From Streptomyces sp. H27-H5 (GTDB lineage: Bacteria; Actinomycetota; Actinomycetes; Streptomycetales; Streptomycetaceae): DNA of 53,045 nucleotides. The stretch is from positions 1 through 53,045 of the forward strand of contig NZ_JAPNLK010000060.1 of assembly GCF_026627505.1 (NCBI RefSeq), read 5' to 3'. How positions within the stretch are numbered: position 1 is the stretch's first letter; each line of letters opens with the position of its first letter. This document shows positions 40,964 to 49,792 of this stretch, piece by piece. Made by a program: the position numbers and the translations under genes. A model generated the notes under the pieces. It saw nothing but the letters and a program-made list of their open reading frames with translations. It searched no databases and was not told where the DNA came from.

Positions 40964-42939
40964 TGACCCAGTCCCCGACCCTTCCCGTCGCCCCCGCCAC
41001 GCCCGTCGACACGGGCCACGCCACCGGCACCGCGACCGACACCGCGCACAGCATCGCGAACGCACACGGCACCGACACCGCCGCCGTGGCGAGCATCGCC
41101 CACGGCCCCGCCGCCAAACCGACCGGTGTCCTCGCCCGCTTCGAGGAGCAGGCCCTGCGCGACCCGCAGGCCCCGGCCGTGATCGACGGAACGCGGACCT
41201 GGACGTACCAGGACCTCGACGCGGCGGCCGCGCGGGTCGTCGCCGCCCTCGGCGACCGCGTACGACCCGGTGACCTGGTCGGCGTCTGCCTCGACCGCTC
41301 CACCGCCCTCGTGGTCACCGCCGTCGCGCTCGCCCGGATCGGCGCCGTCTACCTGCCGCTCGGCCCCCGCCCCGGCGAACGCCGCACCCAGGCCGTCACC
41401 GAGGACCTCGACGTCGCCTGCCTCATCGGCGACCCCGGCGTCCTGCCCGAGGCACACCGCGGCGGGGAGCACACCTCCCTGCCGCTGCCCACCGACGGTG
41501 TCAACGCCCCCGCCGCCGCGGTGGCGGCCTTCGCCGGCTCCGGCCGCGGCACCCGGCGCGCGCCCGAAGGCGCCCTGTACGCCGTCCTCACCTCCGGTTC
41601 CACCGGCCGCCCCAAGGCGGTCGCCGTGGCCGAGCCCTCGCTGTCCGTCGCCCTGGACTGGTACCGGGCCGAGACCGGCCTGGCGCCGGGCGACCGGCAG
41701 TCCCTGCTCATCGGAGTCGCGTTCGACCCGCACCTGCTGGAACTGTGGGCCGGCCTGACCTCGGGCGCCGCCCTCGTCCCGGCCCCGGACGACACCCGCT
41801 GGGACTCGCACGTGCTCACCGACTGGTGGCGCGACACCGGCCTCACCCACGCCGTGGCGGCCACCCCCACCATCGAGCCGCTCCTGGACCGGCCGTGGCC
41901 GCAGGACCTGAAGCTGCGTCACCTCGTCGTCGGCGGCGACCGCATGCGCCGCCGCCCCGGCGCCGACGTCACCGCCACCATCCACAACGCCTACGGCCCC
42001 GCGGAAGCCACCGTCGTCACCACCACCCACGCCATGCGCGGCACCGACCCGGAGGCCGGCGACCCGACCCCGCCGCCCATCGGCACCGCGCTGCCGGGCG
42101 TCACCCTCGTCGTCACGGACGACGAGGGCCGCCCCGTCGCCCGCGGGCAGGACGGTGAACTGCGCGTCGGCGGCCACTGCCTGGCGCTCGGCTACCTCGA
42201 CCCCGAACTCACCGCACGCCGGTTCACGAAGGCGCCGCGCGAACTGGCGCCGTCCGGGATCGACCGCCTCTACCGCACCGGCGACCGGGTACGGATGAAC
42301 GCCGACGGCAGCCTGGACTTCCTCGGCCGTCTCGACGACCAGGTGAAGATCAGCGGGGTGCGGATCGAACCGGCCGAGGTGGAAGCCGCCTTCGAGCAGG
42401 ACGACCGGGTGCGCAGCGCCGTCGTCACCGTGCTGCGCGACAGCTCCGGACACAGCCGCCTCGTCGCCCACGTACGGCCGGCCGAAGGCGCCGAACCCGC
42501 GAGCGGGGACCTCCTCGCCGCGGTCCGCGGCTGGCTCCCCGAGCAGGCCGTCCCCGCCGCCGTACGGATCGTCGACGGCTACCCGCTCGACGCCAACGGC
42601 AAGGTGGACCGAGTGGCTCTGGTGGCCCGGGAGGAAGCCCGGGGATCGGCCCCCGTACCGTCCCGGACCGCCACCCCGGACGACCTCGCCGCCGCCACCG
42701 CCACCGAGCGGCTCGTGCTGACGACCGTGCGCGACCTCCTCGGCCGTCCCGGCACCGGCCTCGGCGACCACTTCACCGACGCCGGCGGCACCTCCGTCGT
42801 CGCCGCACGGCTGCTGGCGATCGTCGAACGCGAGACCGGAGTACGCCCGCGCGCCCACGAGCTGCTCCTCAGCACCGACCTGCGCGCCTTCGCCGCCCTC
42901 CTCGACCAGCGCCGGACCCCGCGCCCGGAAGGAGCCTGA
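40963..42939 (+). CDS. NRPS A-PCP didomain
   Basis: ATG 40963 overlaps the preceding stop (ATGA). A poorly conserved 55-residue leader (THATGTATDTAHS) precedes the A domain, with LTSGSTGRPK, NAYGPAEA, YRTGDRV and ANGKVDR. A PCP with the less common motif DAGGTSVV follows. By-eye specificity residues are D-P-L-A-V-G-A-V-V-K, which I cannot assign to an amino acid. No C domain is attached, so it must work with a C domain in trans. 658 residues. Confidence 0.88.
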   Translation: MTQSPTLPVAPATPVDTGHATGTATDTAHSIANAHGTDTAAVASIAHGPAAKPTGVLARFEEQALRDPQAPAVIDGTRTWTYQDLDAAAARVVAALGDRVRPGDLVGVCLDRSTALVVTAVALARIGAVYLPLGPRPGERRTQAVTEDLDVACLIGDPGVLPEAHRGGEHTSLPLPTDGVNAPAAAVAAFAGSGRGTRRAPEGALYAVLTSGSTGRPKAVAVAEPSLSVALDWYRAETGLAPGDRQSLLIGVAFDPHLLELWAGLTSGAALVPAPDDTRWDSHVLTDWWRDTGLTHAVAATPTIEPLLDRPWPQDLKLRHLVVGGDRMRRRPGADVTATIHNAYGPAEATVVTTTHAMRGTDPEAGDPTPPPIGTALPGVTLVVTDDEGRPVARGQDGELRVGGHCLALGYLDPELTARRFTKAPRELAPSGIDRLYRTGDRVRMNADGSLDFLGRLDDQVKISGVRIEPAEVEAAFEQDDRVRSAVVTVLRDSSGHSRLVAHVRPAEGAEPASGDLLAAVRGWLPEQAVPAAVRIVDGYPLDANGKVDRVALVAREEARGSAPVPSRTATPDDLAAATATERLVLTTVRDLLGRPGTGLGDHFTDAGGTSVVAARLLAIVERETGVRPRAHELLLSTDLRAFAALLDQRRTPRPEGA

Positions 42940-42940
42940 C

Positions 42941-44791
42941 ATGGCACCCACCACCTTGCAGCCCGCCGACCCGGCGAACGGCACGCCCGTACCGCCGTCG
43001 GCCCGGGCGGCCACCCTGCCGGCCCTCGTCGCACGGCATGCCGAGCTCACCCCGAACGCCCTCGCCGTCGTGGACGGTGACACCACCCTCACCTACGGCC
43101 GGCTCCTCCTGGCCGGCCACGCCCTCGCGGCCCGCCTGCGCGACCACCACGTGGTGCGCGGCGACCGGGTGGCGCTGCTGACGACACGGTCGTCCCGCAC
43201 GGTCGTGGCCCAGCTCGGGCTGTGGCTGGCCGGAGCGGTGTGCGTGCCGCTCGATCCCGCCCAGCCCAGGCCGCGCACCGAGGCGATGATCACCGACGCC
43301 GAGGTGACGCTCACCGTCGGCGACGCGAAGCTGCTGGAGGCCGCCAGGCTCCCCGGCCCCGTCCTCGCCCTGCCCGAGGAGCCGCTCACGAGCGGCCGGC
43401 CCGTCGACGCGTCCGACCCGGACAGCTCGGCGTTCATCATGTTCACCTCCGGCTCCACCGGCCGCCCCAAGGGTGTCGCCGTGCCGCACCGCGCGATCGC
43501 CGAGCTGGTCACCGCACCCGACTACGTCACCCTCACCGGCCGCGACCGCGTCCTGTTCCACTCGCCCATGACCTTCGACGCCTCGACGTTCGAGGTCTGG
43601 GTCGCGCTCGCCAACGGCGCCGCGGTCGTCGTCTGCACCGAGCAGCGCCCCTCCCTGGAGGACCTGGCCCGGCACGTCGAGCGGCACGGCGTGACGGTCG
43701 CGTTCTTCACCACGGCCCTCTTCCACCAGCTCGCCGCGCGCCGCTCCCGCGTCTTCGCCCAGCTCCGCTCGGTCGTCGTGGGCGGCGAGGCCATGGCCAC
43801 CGCACAGGCCCGCGAGGTGCTCACCGCCTTCCCTTGGCTGGAGCTCGTCAACGGCTACGGGCCGACCGAGACGACCACCTTCGCCACCGCCCACCGGGTC
43901 ACCGGGCAGGACTGCGACGCGCCGATACCGATCGGCAGGCCCATCGCCGGAGCCACGGCACACGTCCTGGACGCCGACGGCCGGCCGGTGGCCGACGGCG
44001 ACCGGGGCGAACTGTGGATCGGCGGCAGCAGGCTCGCCCAGGGGTACACGGGCCTGCCCGAACTCACCGCCGAACGGTTCGTCGAGCAGCCCGCCGCCGG
44101 CCGGCTCTACCGCACGGGCGACATCGTGTCCCTCCGGACCGACGGCATCCTGCTGTTCCACGGCCGCAACGACGACCAGGTGAAGGTCCGCGGCTTCCGC
44201 ATTGAACCCGCCGAGGTCGAACACACGCTCCGCGAGCAGCCGGACGTGGACGACGCCGCCGTCACCGTCGAAGGAGCCGGCACCCCCGAGGCGTCCCTCG
44301 TCGCGTTCGTCGTCGCCGCGCCCGGCCCCGTGCCGTCCGGCGGAGCGCTGCGCGAGCGGCTCACCGCGGTCCTGCCCGCCCACCTGGTGCCCGACACGGT
44401 CACCGTCCTGGAACGCCTTCCCCTCACCCCGGCCGGCAAGGTCGACCGACGCGCGCTCACCGCCCGCGCGCACACGGCCGACCACGGGCCCGCCGAGGCG
44501 CCGGCGCAGCCGATGACCCCGCTGGAACAGGCCGTCGCCGACGTGTGGAGCCGAGAACTGGGCAGCGAGGTCACCCGCGCCGACGCCGAGTTCCTCGCCC
44601 TCGGCGGCCACTCCCTGCTCGCCCTCGCCGTCACCGACGACCTGCGCGAGGAACTCGGCGTGGAACTCTCCCTCGCCGACTTCTTCGCCGCCCCGACCGT
44701 CGCCGCACAGGCCGAACTGGTCGAACGCGCCCTCCTGGCCGCCCACAGCGACCTCCACCCCGAGACCTCGGAGCACAGCGATGTCCACTGA
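42941..44791 (+). CDS. NRPS A-PCP didomain, valine/isoleucine-like specificity
   Basis: The ATG lies one base after the previous stop. The 616 residues form an A domain (FTSGSTGRPKG, FDASTFEVW, NGYGPTETTT, YRTGD, AGKVDRRAL) and a PCP (LGGHSLL near 555). By-eye specificity residues are D-A-F-F-V-G-G-T-F-K, close to the known valine code DAFWIGGTFK, so an aliphatic residue is likely. Like its neighbour it lacks a C domain. The 3' end overlaps the next gene by 11 bases, so the four NRPS proteins should be made in similar amounts. Confidence 0.9.
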   Translation: MAPTTLQPADPANGTPVPPSARAATLPALVARHAELTPNALAVVDGDTTLTYGRLLLAGHALAARLRDHHVVRGDRVALLTTRSSRTVVAQLGLWLAGAVCVPLDPAQPRPRTEAMITDAEVTLTVGDAKLLEAARLPGPVLALPEEPLTSGRPVDASDPDSSAFIMFTSGSTGRPKGVAVPHRAIAELVTAPDYVTLTGRDRVLFHSPMTFDASTFEVWVALANGAAVVVCTEQRPSLEDLARHVERHGVTVAFFTTALFHQLAARRSRVFAQLRSVVVGGEAMATAQAREVLTAFPWLELVNGYGPTETTTFATAHRVTGQDCDAPIPIGRPIAGATAHVLDADGRPVADGDRGELWIGGSRLAQGYTGLPELTAERFVEQPAAGRLYRTGDIVSLRTDGILLFHGRNDDQVKVRGFRIEPAEVEHTLREQPDVDDAAVTVEGAGTPEASLVAFVVAAPGPVPSGGALRERLTAVLPAHLVPDTVTVLERLPLTPAGKVDRRALTARAHTADHGPAEAPAQPMTPLEQAVADVWSRELGSEVTRADAEFLALGGHSLLALAVTDDLREELGVELSLADFFAAPTVAAQAELVERALLAAHSDLHPETSEHSDVH

Positions 44792-47700
44792 CGCCGACTC
44801 CGCGGCCCGCGAGCGCCAACAGCATCTCCAGCGGGAACTGCTGCGCCGGGCCCGCGCCGGAACCGCCCGACGCGTGACGGCCGAACCCACCGCCGGCGCG
44901 GGCGGTCCCGTACCGAAGGACACCGGCCACGCCTCCGGTACCGGCCCGCAGGACGGAAGCATCCCCCTCTCCCGCGCCCAGCGCCGCATGTGGCTGATGG
45001 AGCGGCTCGGCGGCGCGGGCGACTCGTACCACGTACCGTTCGCCACCCGGGTGCGCGGCCCGTTCGACGTGGCCGCGTTCACCGGCGCCCTCACCTCGCT
45101 CGTGGCCCGGCACGGCATTCTCCGTACCCGCTACACGGAGCGCGCGGGCGAACCCTGCCAGGAGGTGTTGCCCGCGCCGCGGACGGTCCCCGTACCCGTC
45201 GTCGACACCGACGCGACGCACGCCCCCGGGCTGCTGCGGCGCGAGTCGGCCCGGCCGTTCGACCTCACGGCCGGCGAGGCCGTACGGGCCCTCGTCCTGC
45301 GCCACGGCCCGCAGGACCACACCCTGCTGCTGACGTTCCACCACATCGCCGTGGACGGCGGCTCACTGGAGACGGTCGCCGGCGAACTCGCCGTCCTCTA
45401 CACGGCGGCCACCGACGGGACGGGCCGGCACACCCTCGCCGCACCGCCCCGGTACGCCGACCACGCCCGCCGCGAGCACGACGCCCTGCCCGGCCACGCG
45501 GCGGAACTGGACCGCTGGAGCGACCTGCTGGCCGACGCCGCACCCCCGTGCCTGCCCCGACCCGCGGCGGCCGCGCCGTCCTCCGCGCGCCGGCCCGCGG
45601 CCGTGCGCACCGTACCCCTCGCACCCACCGTGCCCGACGCCCTGCGGGCGCTGGGCGCGGACCGCAACGCCACGCTCTTCGCGGTGTCGCTCACCGCGGC
45701 CTTCGCCGCACTGCACCGCCTCACCGGCGACGACGACCTGATCATCGGCGTCGCCGGCACCCACCGCAGCGGAACCGCCATGCGCGGCCTGGTCGGCCTG
45801 TGCGTCAACACCCTGCCCGTACGGGTCGACGTCTCCGGCGCCCCGACCTTCGTCCAGCTGCTGGACCGGGTACGCGCCGCACTCCTCGAAGCCCAGAGCC
45901 ACCGGCACATCCCCTTCGACCTGGTCCTCGAACGCCTCGGCGCCGGGGCACGCGGCGCCGACGGCACCGCGCTGGTCCGCGTCACCTCCGACGTCCTCGG
46001 CGAGCCGACGGTCCTGCGCCTGCCGGGCACGTCGGCCGAATACGTCGACGTACCCACCGACGGCGCGAAGTTCACCCTGTCCTACGGCCTGGGCCTGGGC
46101 GACGCCGCACAGCCGGTGGCGCTCGTCCAGTACGACGGGAACGCGCTGGACGACACCGTGGCGGAGACGGCCGTACGGGACTACGCGGCCCTGCTCCACG
46201 CGGTGGCGGCCGACCCGGAACTCGCCCTGGCCCAACTGCCCCTGACCGGCCCGAACCACGACGCCGAACCGGACCACGACGCCGAACCGGACCGCGGTGA
46301 CGGCCCGGATGGCGGGGAAGCGGACGGCGACGACCCGGACGGCGACGGGCACCCGGCCGCGCGGGCCCTGCGCGCCCACCCGCAGGTCGCCGACGCCACG
46401 GTGGTCCGGCCCGCCCAGGGACCGCCCGTGGCCTACGCCGTCCTGCACGACAGCGTCGGCCCCTCCGGTCACGAACTGCTCGGCCTGCTGCGCCGATCGC
46501 TCGCCGCCGAGTCCGTGCCCGCCACGGTCACCCTGCTCGACGCGCTTCCGCGCGCGGCCGCCGGCCCCCTCGACCACGGCCGGCTGCCCGGGTCGTCCAC
46601 GCCGAGCGCCCCGTCCGGCCCCCGGGCCGAAGCGGTCACGGCGACCTTCGCCGCCGTGCTCGGTGTCCTCCCCTCGCCCGACGACGACTTCTTCGCCCTC
46701 GGTGGCCACTCCCTGAAGGCCGTCCAACTCGCCGAACGGCTCCGTACGGACCTCGGGCTGCCCCTCACGGGCCTCGACGTCCTCCAGGCCCGTACGCCCC
46801 GGGCGCTGACCGCGCTCCTCGACGAACGCGCCGCACGGCAGAACGCCGCGAAGGCCGCGAGCAGGCCCGCCCCCCGCTCCCGGGAGATCCGCCCGGGCAC
46901 GGTCCTGGTCACCGGCGCGACCGGCGGCGTCGGCGCGTTCGTCGTACGCGAACTGGCCGCACAGGGCCGCCCCGTGCTGGCGCTGGCCCGGCCCGAGTCC
47001 GCCCACCTGATCGCCGGCGAGGGCGTCGACGTCATCGAGGGCGACCTCTCCGACCTGGCCGGACTACGGGACGCCGTCGCGCACGCCGACGCCATCGTCC
47101 ACTCCGCCTGCACCTTCACCCGGCACGACGTGGACCTGGCGGCCATGGAGACGATGGTCGACGCCTGGCGCCGCGGACCGTTCGTCTTCGTCAGCAGCGT
47201 CGACGCCTACGGGCACCCCGACACGGACCGGGTCGCCGAGGAAGCGCCGCCCCACGGGCCCGTCAGCCCGTACGGCAGGGCAAAACTCGACTGCGAGGCT
47301 CTGCTGCTGCGCGCCGCGGGCACCGAGGGACGCGGCGGAGCGAGCGCCGTACGGTCACCGATCGTGTGGGGCGCGCACGACCGGCTGCGCGAACAGCTGC
47401 GCTGGGGCGCCATCGGCACGCTCTACCAGTCCGCCCGCGAGGGCCGGCCGATCGAACTGCCGCGGCCCGGTGCCGCCGGCCACCCCTGGTACGGAGTGGC
47501 GTGGGTGCACGCCGCAGCCCTGGCCCGCGCCGTGACCGAGAGCCTGGACCGTCCCGTGCACGGGGTCGCCAACGCGTCCAGCGGCCACGTGTCCTGGCGT
47601 GACCTGGCCCTCGACCTCACGGAACTGCTCGACACCCGCGCCGACCTCCGCGAGAGCGACGACGTCCCCCGGGACCTCGATCACCGCTGGCACTACGACG

Positions 47701-47798
47701 CCGCCCGCCTGGCCCGCCCCTTGCGAGCACGGCCGGGAGAGGACCGGCGGACCGTGCTGGCCGAGATGATCGGCGGCATGACCCCCGGCACCGCCTGA
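44781..47798 (+). CDS. NRPS C - adenylation remnant - PCP - SDR release protein
   Basis: The 1005 residues begin with a docking-like helix (RERQQHLQRELLRRARAG), then a C domain (about 60-480; FHHIAVDGG) and an acidic repeat linker (DHDAEPDHDAEPDRG). Only the small C-terminal subdomain of an A domain follows (AHPQVADATVV ... AYAVLHD ... PAAAGPLDHGRLPG-like, about 525-600). A PCP (LGGHSLKA, about 642) and an extended SDR (TGATGGVG near 711; YGRAK near 829) complete it. The A remnant has no ATP site, so this PCP must be loaded in trans. The SDR is shorter than classical thioester-reductase domains; reductive release or keto reduction are both possible. It ends the run before a strong terminator. 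Confidence 0.87.
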   Translation: MSTDADSAARERQQHLQRELLRRARAGTARRVTAEPTAGAGGPVPKDTGHASGTGPQDGSIPLSRAQRRMWLMERLGGAGDSYHVPFATRVRGPFDVAAFTGALTSLVARHGILRTRYTERAGEPCQEVLPAPRTVPVPVVDTDATHAPGLLRRESARPFDLTAGEAVRALVLRHGPQDHTLLLTFHHIAVDGGSLETVAGELAVLYTAATDGTGRHTLAAPPRYADHARREHDALPGHAAELDRWSDLLADAAPPCLPRPAAAAPSSARRPAAVRTVPLAPTVPDALRALGADRNATLFAVSLTAAFAALHRLTGDDDLIIGVAGTHRSGTAMRGLVGLCVNTLPVRVDVSGAPTFVQLLDRVRAALLEAQSHRHIPFDLVLERLGAGARGADGTALVRVTSDVLGEPTVLRLPGTSAEYVDVPTDGAKFTLSYGLGLGDAAQPVALVQYDGNALDDTVAETAVRDYAALLHAVAADPELALAQLPLTGPNHDAEPDHDAEPDRGDGPDGGEADGDDPDGDGHPAARALRAHPQVADATVVRPAQGPPVAYAVLHDSVGPSGHELLGLLRRSLAAESVPATVTLLDALPRAAAGPLDHGRLPGSSTPSAPSGPRAEAVTATFAAVLGVLPSPDDDFFALGGHSLKAVQLAERLRTDLGLPLTGLDVLQARTPRALTALLDERAARQNAAKAASRPAPRSREIRPGTVLVTGATGGVGAFVVRELAAQGRPVLALARPESAHLIAGEGVDVIEGDLSDLAGLRDAVAHADAIVHSACTFTRHDVDLAAMETMVDAWRRGPFVFVSSVDAYGHPDTDRVAEEAPPHGPVSPYGRAKLDCEALLLRAAGTEGRGGASAVRSPIVWGAHDRLREQLRWGAIGTLYQSAREGRPIELPRPGAAGHPWYGVAWVHAAALARAVTESLDRPVHGVANASSGHVSWRDLALDLTELLDTRADLRESDDVPRDLDHRWHYDAARLARPLRARPGEDRRTVLAEMIGGMTPGTA

Positions 47799-47804
47799 CC
47801 CACC

Positions 47805-47846
47805 GGCCCGGGCCCGGAGCCCCTGCGGGGGTTCCGGGCCCGGGCC
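47805..47846 (+). terminator. Strong hairpin terminator of the NRPS operon
   Basis: A perfect 14-bp stem (arms 47805-47818 and 47833-47846) with an inner CCCC/GGGG extension and a TGC loop starts 6 bases after the last NRPS stop. It has no T-run but is the most stable hairpin in the window. Confidence 0.75.
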
Positions 47847-47977
47847 GTATCCGCCCGCACCGCCCCCCGACCCGTATCGCCCGCACCCCTCGTTCGCGAG
47901 CCGAATGCACCGGCCGATCTTCCCGGCCGTGGGGCGAGACGGCTGTGAACCGTGCTTCCCGACCCCGGAAGAGACGA

Positions 47978-48144
47978 CCTAGTGCTGTGGCCGGAAAGGT
48001 TTGCCGGGTCGCGGTGTCCGGTGCGGTGCATCGCAAGGCGGAGGACTGCCGCTTGTACTGGACGTACTCGGGCGGTTCGACAACGCGGCGAGGTGCCGTG
48101 CCGGGCGTCGTGACACGGTGAACCTTTCCGGTCACAGCACTAGG
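47978..48144. mobile_element. MITE, 167 bp, IS630-like terminal inverted repeats
   Basis: The left end (47978-48001) and right end (48121-48144) are inverted repeats beginning CCTAGTGCTGTG and matching over 24 bases with one mismatch. Weaker complementarity continues inward, mostly through transitions that would still pair as G-U in RNA. TA at both borders fits the TA target duplication of IS630/Tc1 elements. There is no transposase ORF; the centre holds a small GTAC-loop-GTAC hairpin. It ends 8 bases before the ATG of the next gene, so it must have altered that gene's promoter. Confidence 0.8.
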
Positions 48145-48152
48145 TTCCGGCC

Positions 48153-48557
48153 ATGACTACCGACCAGTGGTACGTCCTCATCGAGGAGGACACCCGGACG
48201 ACGCGCAGTGCCGACGGAGTGCAACTCAAACTGCACCGCTGGACACTGGTGGCCACCCACCCCGTCAACGGCACGGAGGAACAGGCTCGCGCCGTGGCCG
48301 AGGACGCGGCCCTGTACCACCTGCCGGGGATCCTGGCTCGTCACGCGAGACCGGGGGACGTCCCGGCCCGTCAGGCCTTCCTCACCTTGGACGGCGCCTG
48401 GCTGGTCCGGCTCAGGCAGCGTCACCGCGAGTGCCACCTCCGCGTGAGCACCGCCCGTCTGATCCACACCCGAGAAGTGACCCAGGCCCCGCCGAAGACC
48501 CTCAAGGAGAAGTTCCGTCACGCCCTCGAAGGCCCCGAACCCTCCGAAGCCTCCTGA
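48153..48557 (+). CDS. Hypothetical protein, 134 aa
   Basis: The ATG at 48153 gives a soluble, probably cytoplasmic protein (YVLIEEDTRTTRSADGVQ, LHRWTLVATHPVNGTEEQA, LVRLRQRHRECHLRVSTARL) with a basic C-terminal helix KTLKEKFRHALEG. Codon use is normal for the genome. I recognise it only as a conserved actinomycete hypothetical. The MITE directly upstream ends in TAGG, which may now be its only ribosome-binding-like sequence. Confidence 0.7.
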   Translation: MTTDQWYVLIEEDTRTTRSADGVQLKLHRWTLVATHPVNGTEEQARAVAEDAALYHLPGILARHARPGDVPARQAFLTLDGAWLVRLRQRHRECHLRVSTARLIHTREVTQAPPKTLKEKFRHALEGPEPSEAS

Positions 48558-48653
48558 ACACCGAGGACCTAGAGAGGGCCGGTCGCTCCGGGTTGGGGGA
48601 ACAACCCCGAATTCACCCGTGGACACGGGCGACTTCGGGGTAGACGGGCCGGC

Positions 48654-48941
48654 ATGGCACCGAAGCGCGAACTCCTCACGTCATTGCGGGCCGCACGCCA
48701 ACTGCGGCGGGTCCGCTCCCTCTACACGGCCGGAGCCCTGCTCTGGGCGGCCGCGGCCGCCTGGGCCGGCTGGCTGCATCCCGGGAGCCGACAGATGTGG
48801 GTCTCCGTCCTTCTCCTCACGGTGTTCACCGGCCTGCTGGTCACGACCTCCGTCTGGCTGCGGCGCGTCCGGCCCACCGAGACGCCGACCCACCACGCCG
48901 CACCCCGACGGGCCGTCACCCCACGCCACGCGAACGCCTGA
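48654..48941 (+). CDS. Small membrane protein, 95 aa, two TM helices
   Basis: The basic N-terminus (RELLTSLRAARQLRRVRSL) is followed by two hydrophobic helices (AGALLWAAAAAWAGWL, about 26-41; MWVSVLLLTVFTGLLVTTSVWL, about 48-69) and a basic, His/Pro-rich tail. This predicts a two-pass inner membrane protein with both ends inside. Family unknown. The upstream GACGGGCC is a weak ribosome binding site. Confidence 0.65.
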   Translation: MAPKRELLTSLRAARQLRRVRSLYTAGALLWAAAAAWAGWLHPGSRQMWVSVLLLTVFTGLLVTTSVWLRRVRPTETPTHHAAPRRAVTPRHANA

Positions 48942-49084
48942 CACCTCACCCCGGCCTTCCGCGCGCCCGCGACCGCGCGGTACACCCGGTCCGGGTGGGG
49001 AAGCCGGCGCACGAGGCTACTCAGGCGGTCTCTGAGTACGCCTGCTCATGATCCGTGCGCCGGCCGATCCCTATCGTGACCTGC

Positions 49085-49693
49085 ATGGACACGGACCAGA
49101 CCCCCACCAGTACGCCGACCTCGGACACACCGCGGGGGTTCTACGGCTGCGCGATCGCCGTCGCCGTCCTCACCTGCCTGGTCGCCCTGGGCGCCTGGGC
49201 CCTGGCCGAGTTCGAGAAGGGCCTCGACGGCTACGGCCAGTTGGAGCAGAGCGGCCCTTCCGGCTACGTGGCGGACCCGCTCGGCCCCGGCGCGACCGCG
49301 CGGTACGAGGACGGCCTGAAGGTGACGGTCAGCCGACCGCGCCCGGAGCCGGACGGCACCTACAGCCTCACGGTGACCTACGAGAACGACACCGACGAAG
49401 AACTCCTCCCCGGCGGGGAGTCACCGGAGGCCGGCGTGTCCGCATACGGTCCCGCGCCCCTGGTGGTCCGCGCGGGCACGTCGCTCGACGACTACGCCTC
49501 CGGTTACAGCGTGAGCTGGTTGAACCGGCGGGAGTCCGCCGCCACCCTCATGCCGACGCTGGGCACGGACAAGAAGCGAACCGTTCCGATCCGCGTCAAG
49601 CCGAGCAGGAAAGGGATTCCGGTCACGGTGGAGGTCGACCCGCCGAGCGCCGGATTCCGGGAGACGGCGTACTTCCAACTCACCCTGGACTGA
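49085..49693 (+). CDS. Membrane-anchored hypothetical protein, 202 aa
   Basis: From ATG 49085 the protein has a short Thr/Pro-rich cytoplasmic start, one TM helix (CAIAVAVLTCLVALGAWALA, about 20-40) and an extracellular beta-sandwich-like domain (ATARYEDGLKVTVSRPRPE, YSLTVTYENDTDEEL, KGIPVTVEVDPPS). It resembles secreted Streptomyces proteins of unknown role. The ATG has no ribosome binding site but TATCGT lies 7 bases before it, so a leaderless mRNA is possible. GTG 49055 would add 10 residues. Confidence 0.7.
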   Translation: MDTDQTPTSTPTSDTPRGFYGCAIAVAVLTCLVALGAWALAEFEKGLDGYGQLEQSGPSGYVADPLGPGATARYEDGLKVTVSRPRPEPDGTYSLTVTYENDTDEELLPGGESPEAGVSAYGPAPLVVRAGTSLDDYASGYSVSWLNRRESAATLMPTLGTDKKRTVPIRVKPSRKGIPVTVEVDPPSAGFRETAYFQLTLD

Positions 49694-49751
49694 CCGACTG
49701 ACCGACTGACCGACTGACTGGCCGACCGACCGACCGACCGACCGACCGACT
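49688..49751. repeat. GACTGACC / GACC short tandem repeat
   Basis: The tract begins at the stop codon of the preceding gene with 8-base GACTGACC units and passes into 4-base GACC units. It then degenerates into CTGGCCGGCGGACCGGCGG. Such slippage-prone repeats are rare in this DNA. It lies between two convergent genes and may only be spacer. Confidence 0.85.
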
Positions 49752-49792
49752 GGCCGGCGGACCGGCGGATCAACCGATCGGGCGGAGCCGGG

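Noticed and set aside
37100..43092. Minus-strand open frames of over 900 and 1300 codons under the NRPS genes
   Set aside because: Composition is typical of antisense frames in high-GC genes; the plus strand encodes unmistakable C, A and PCP motifs.
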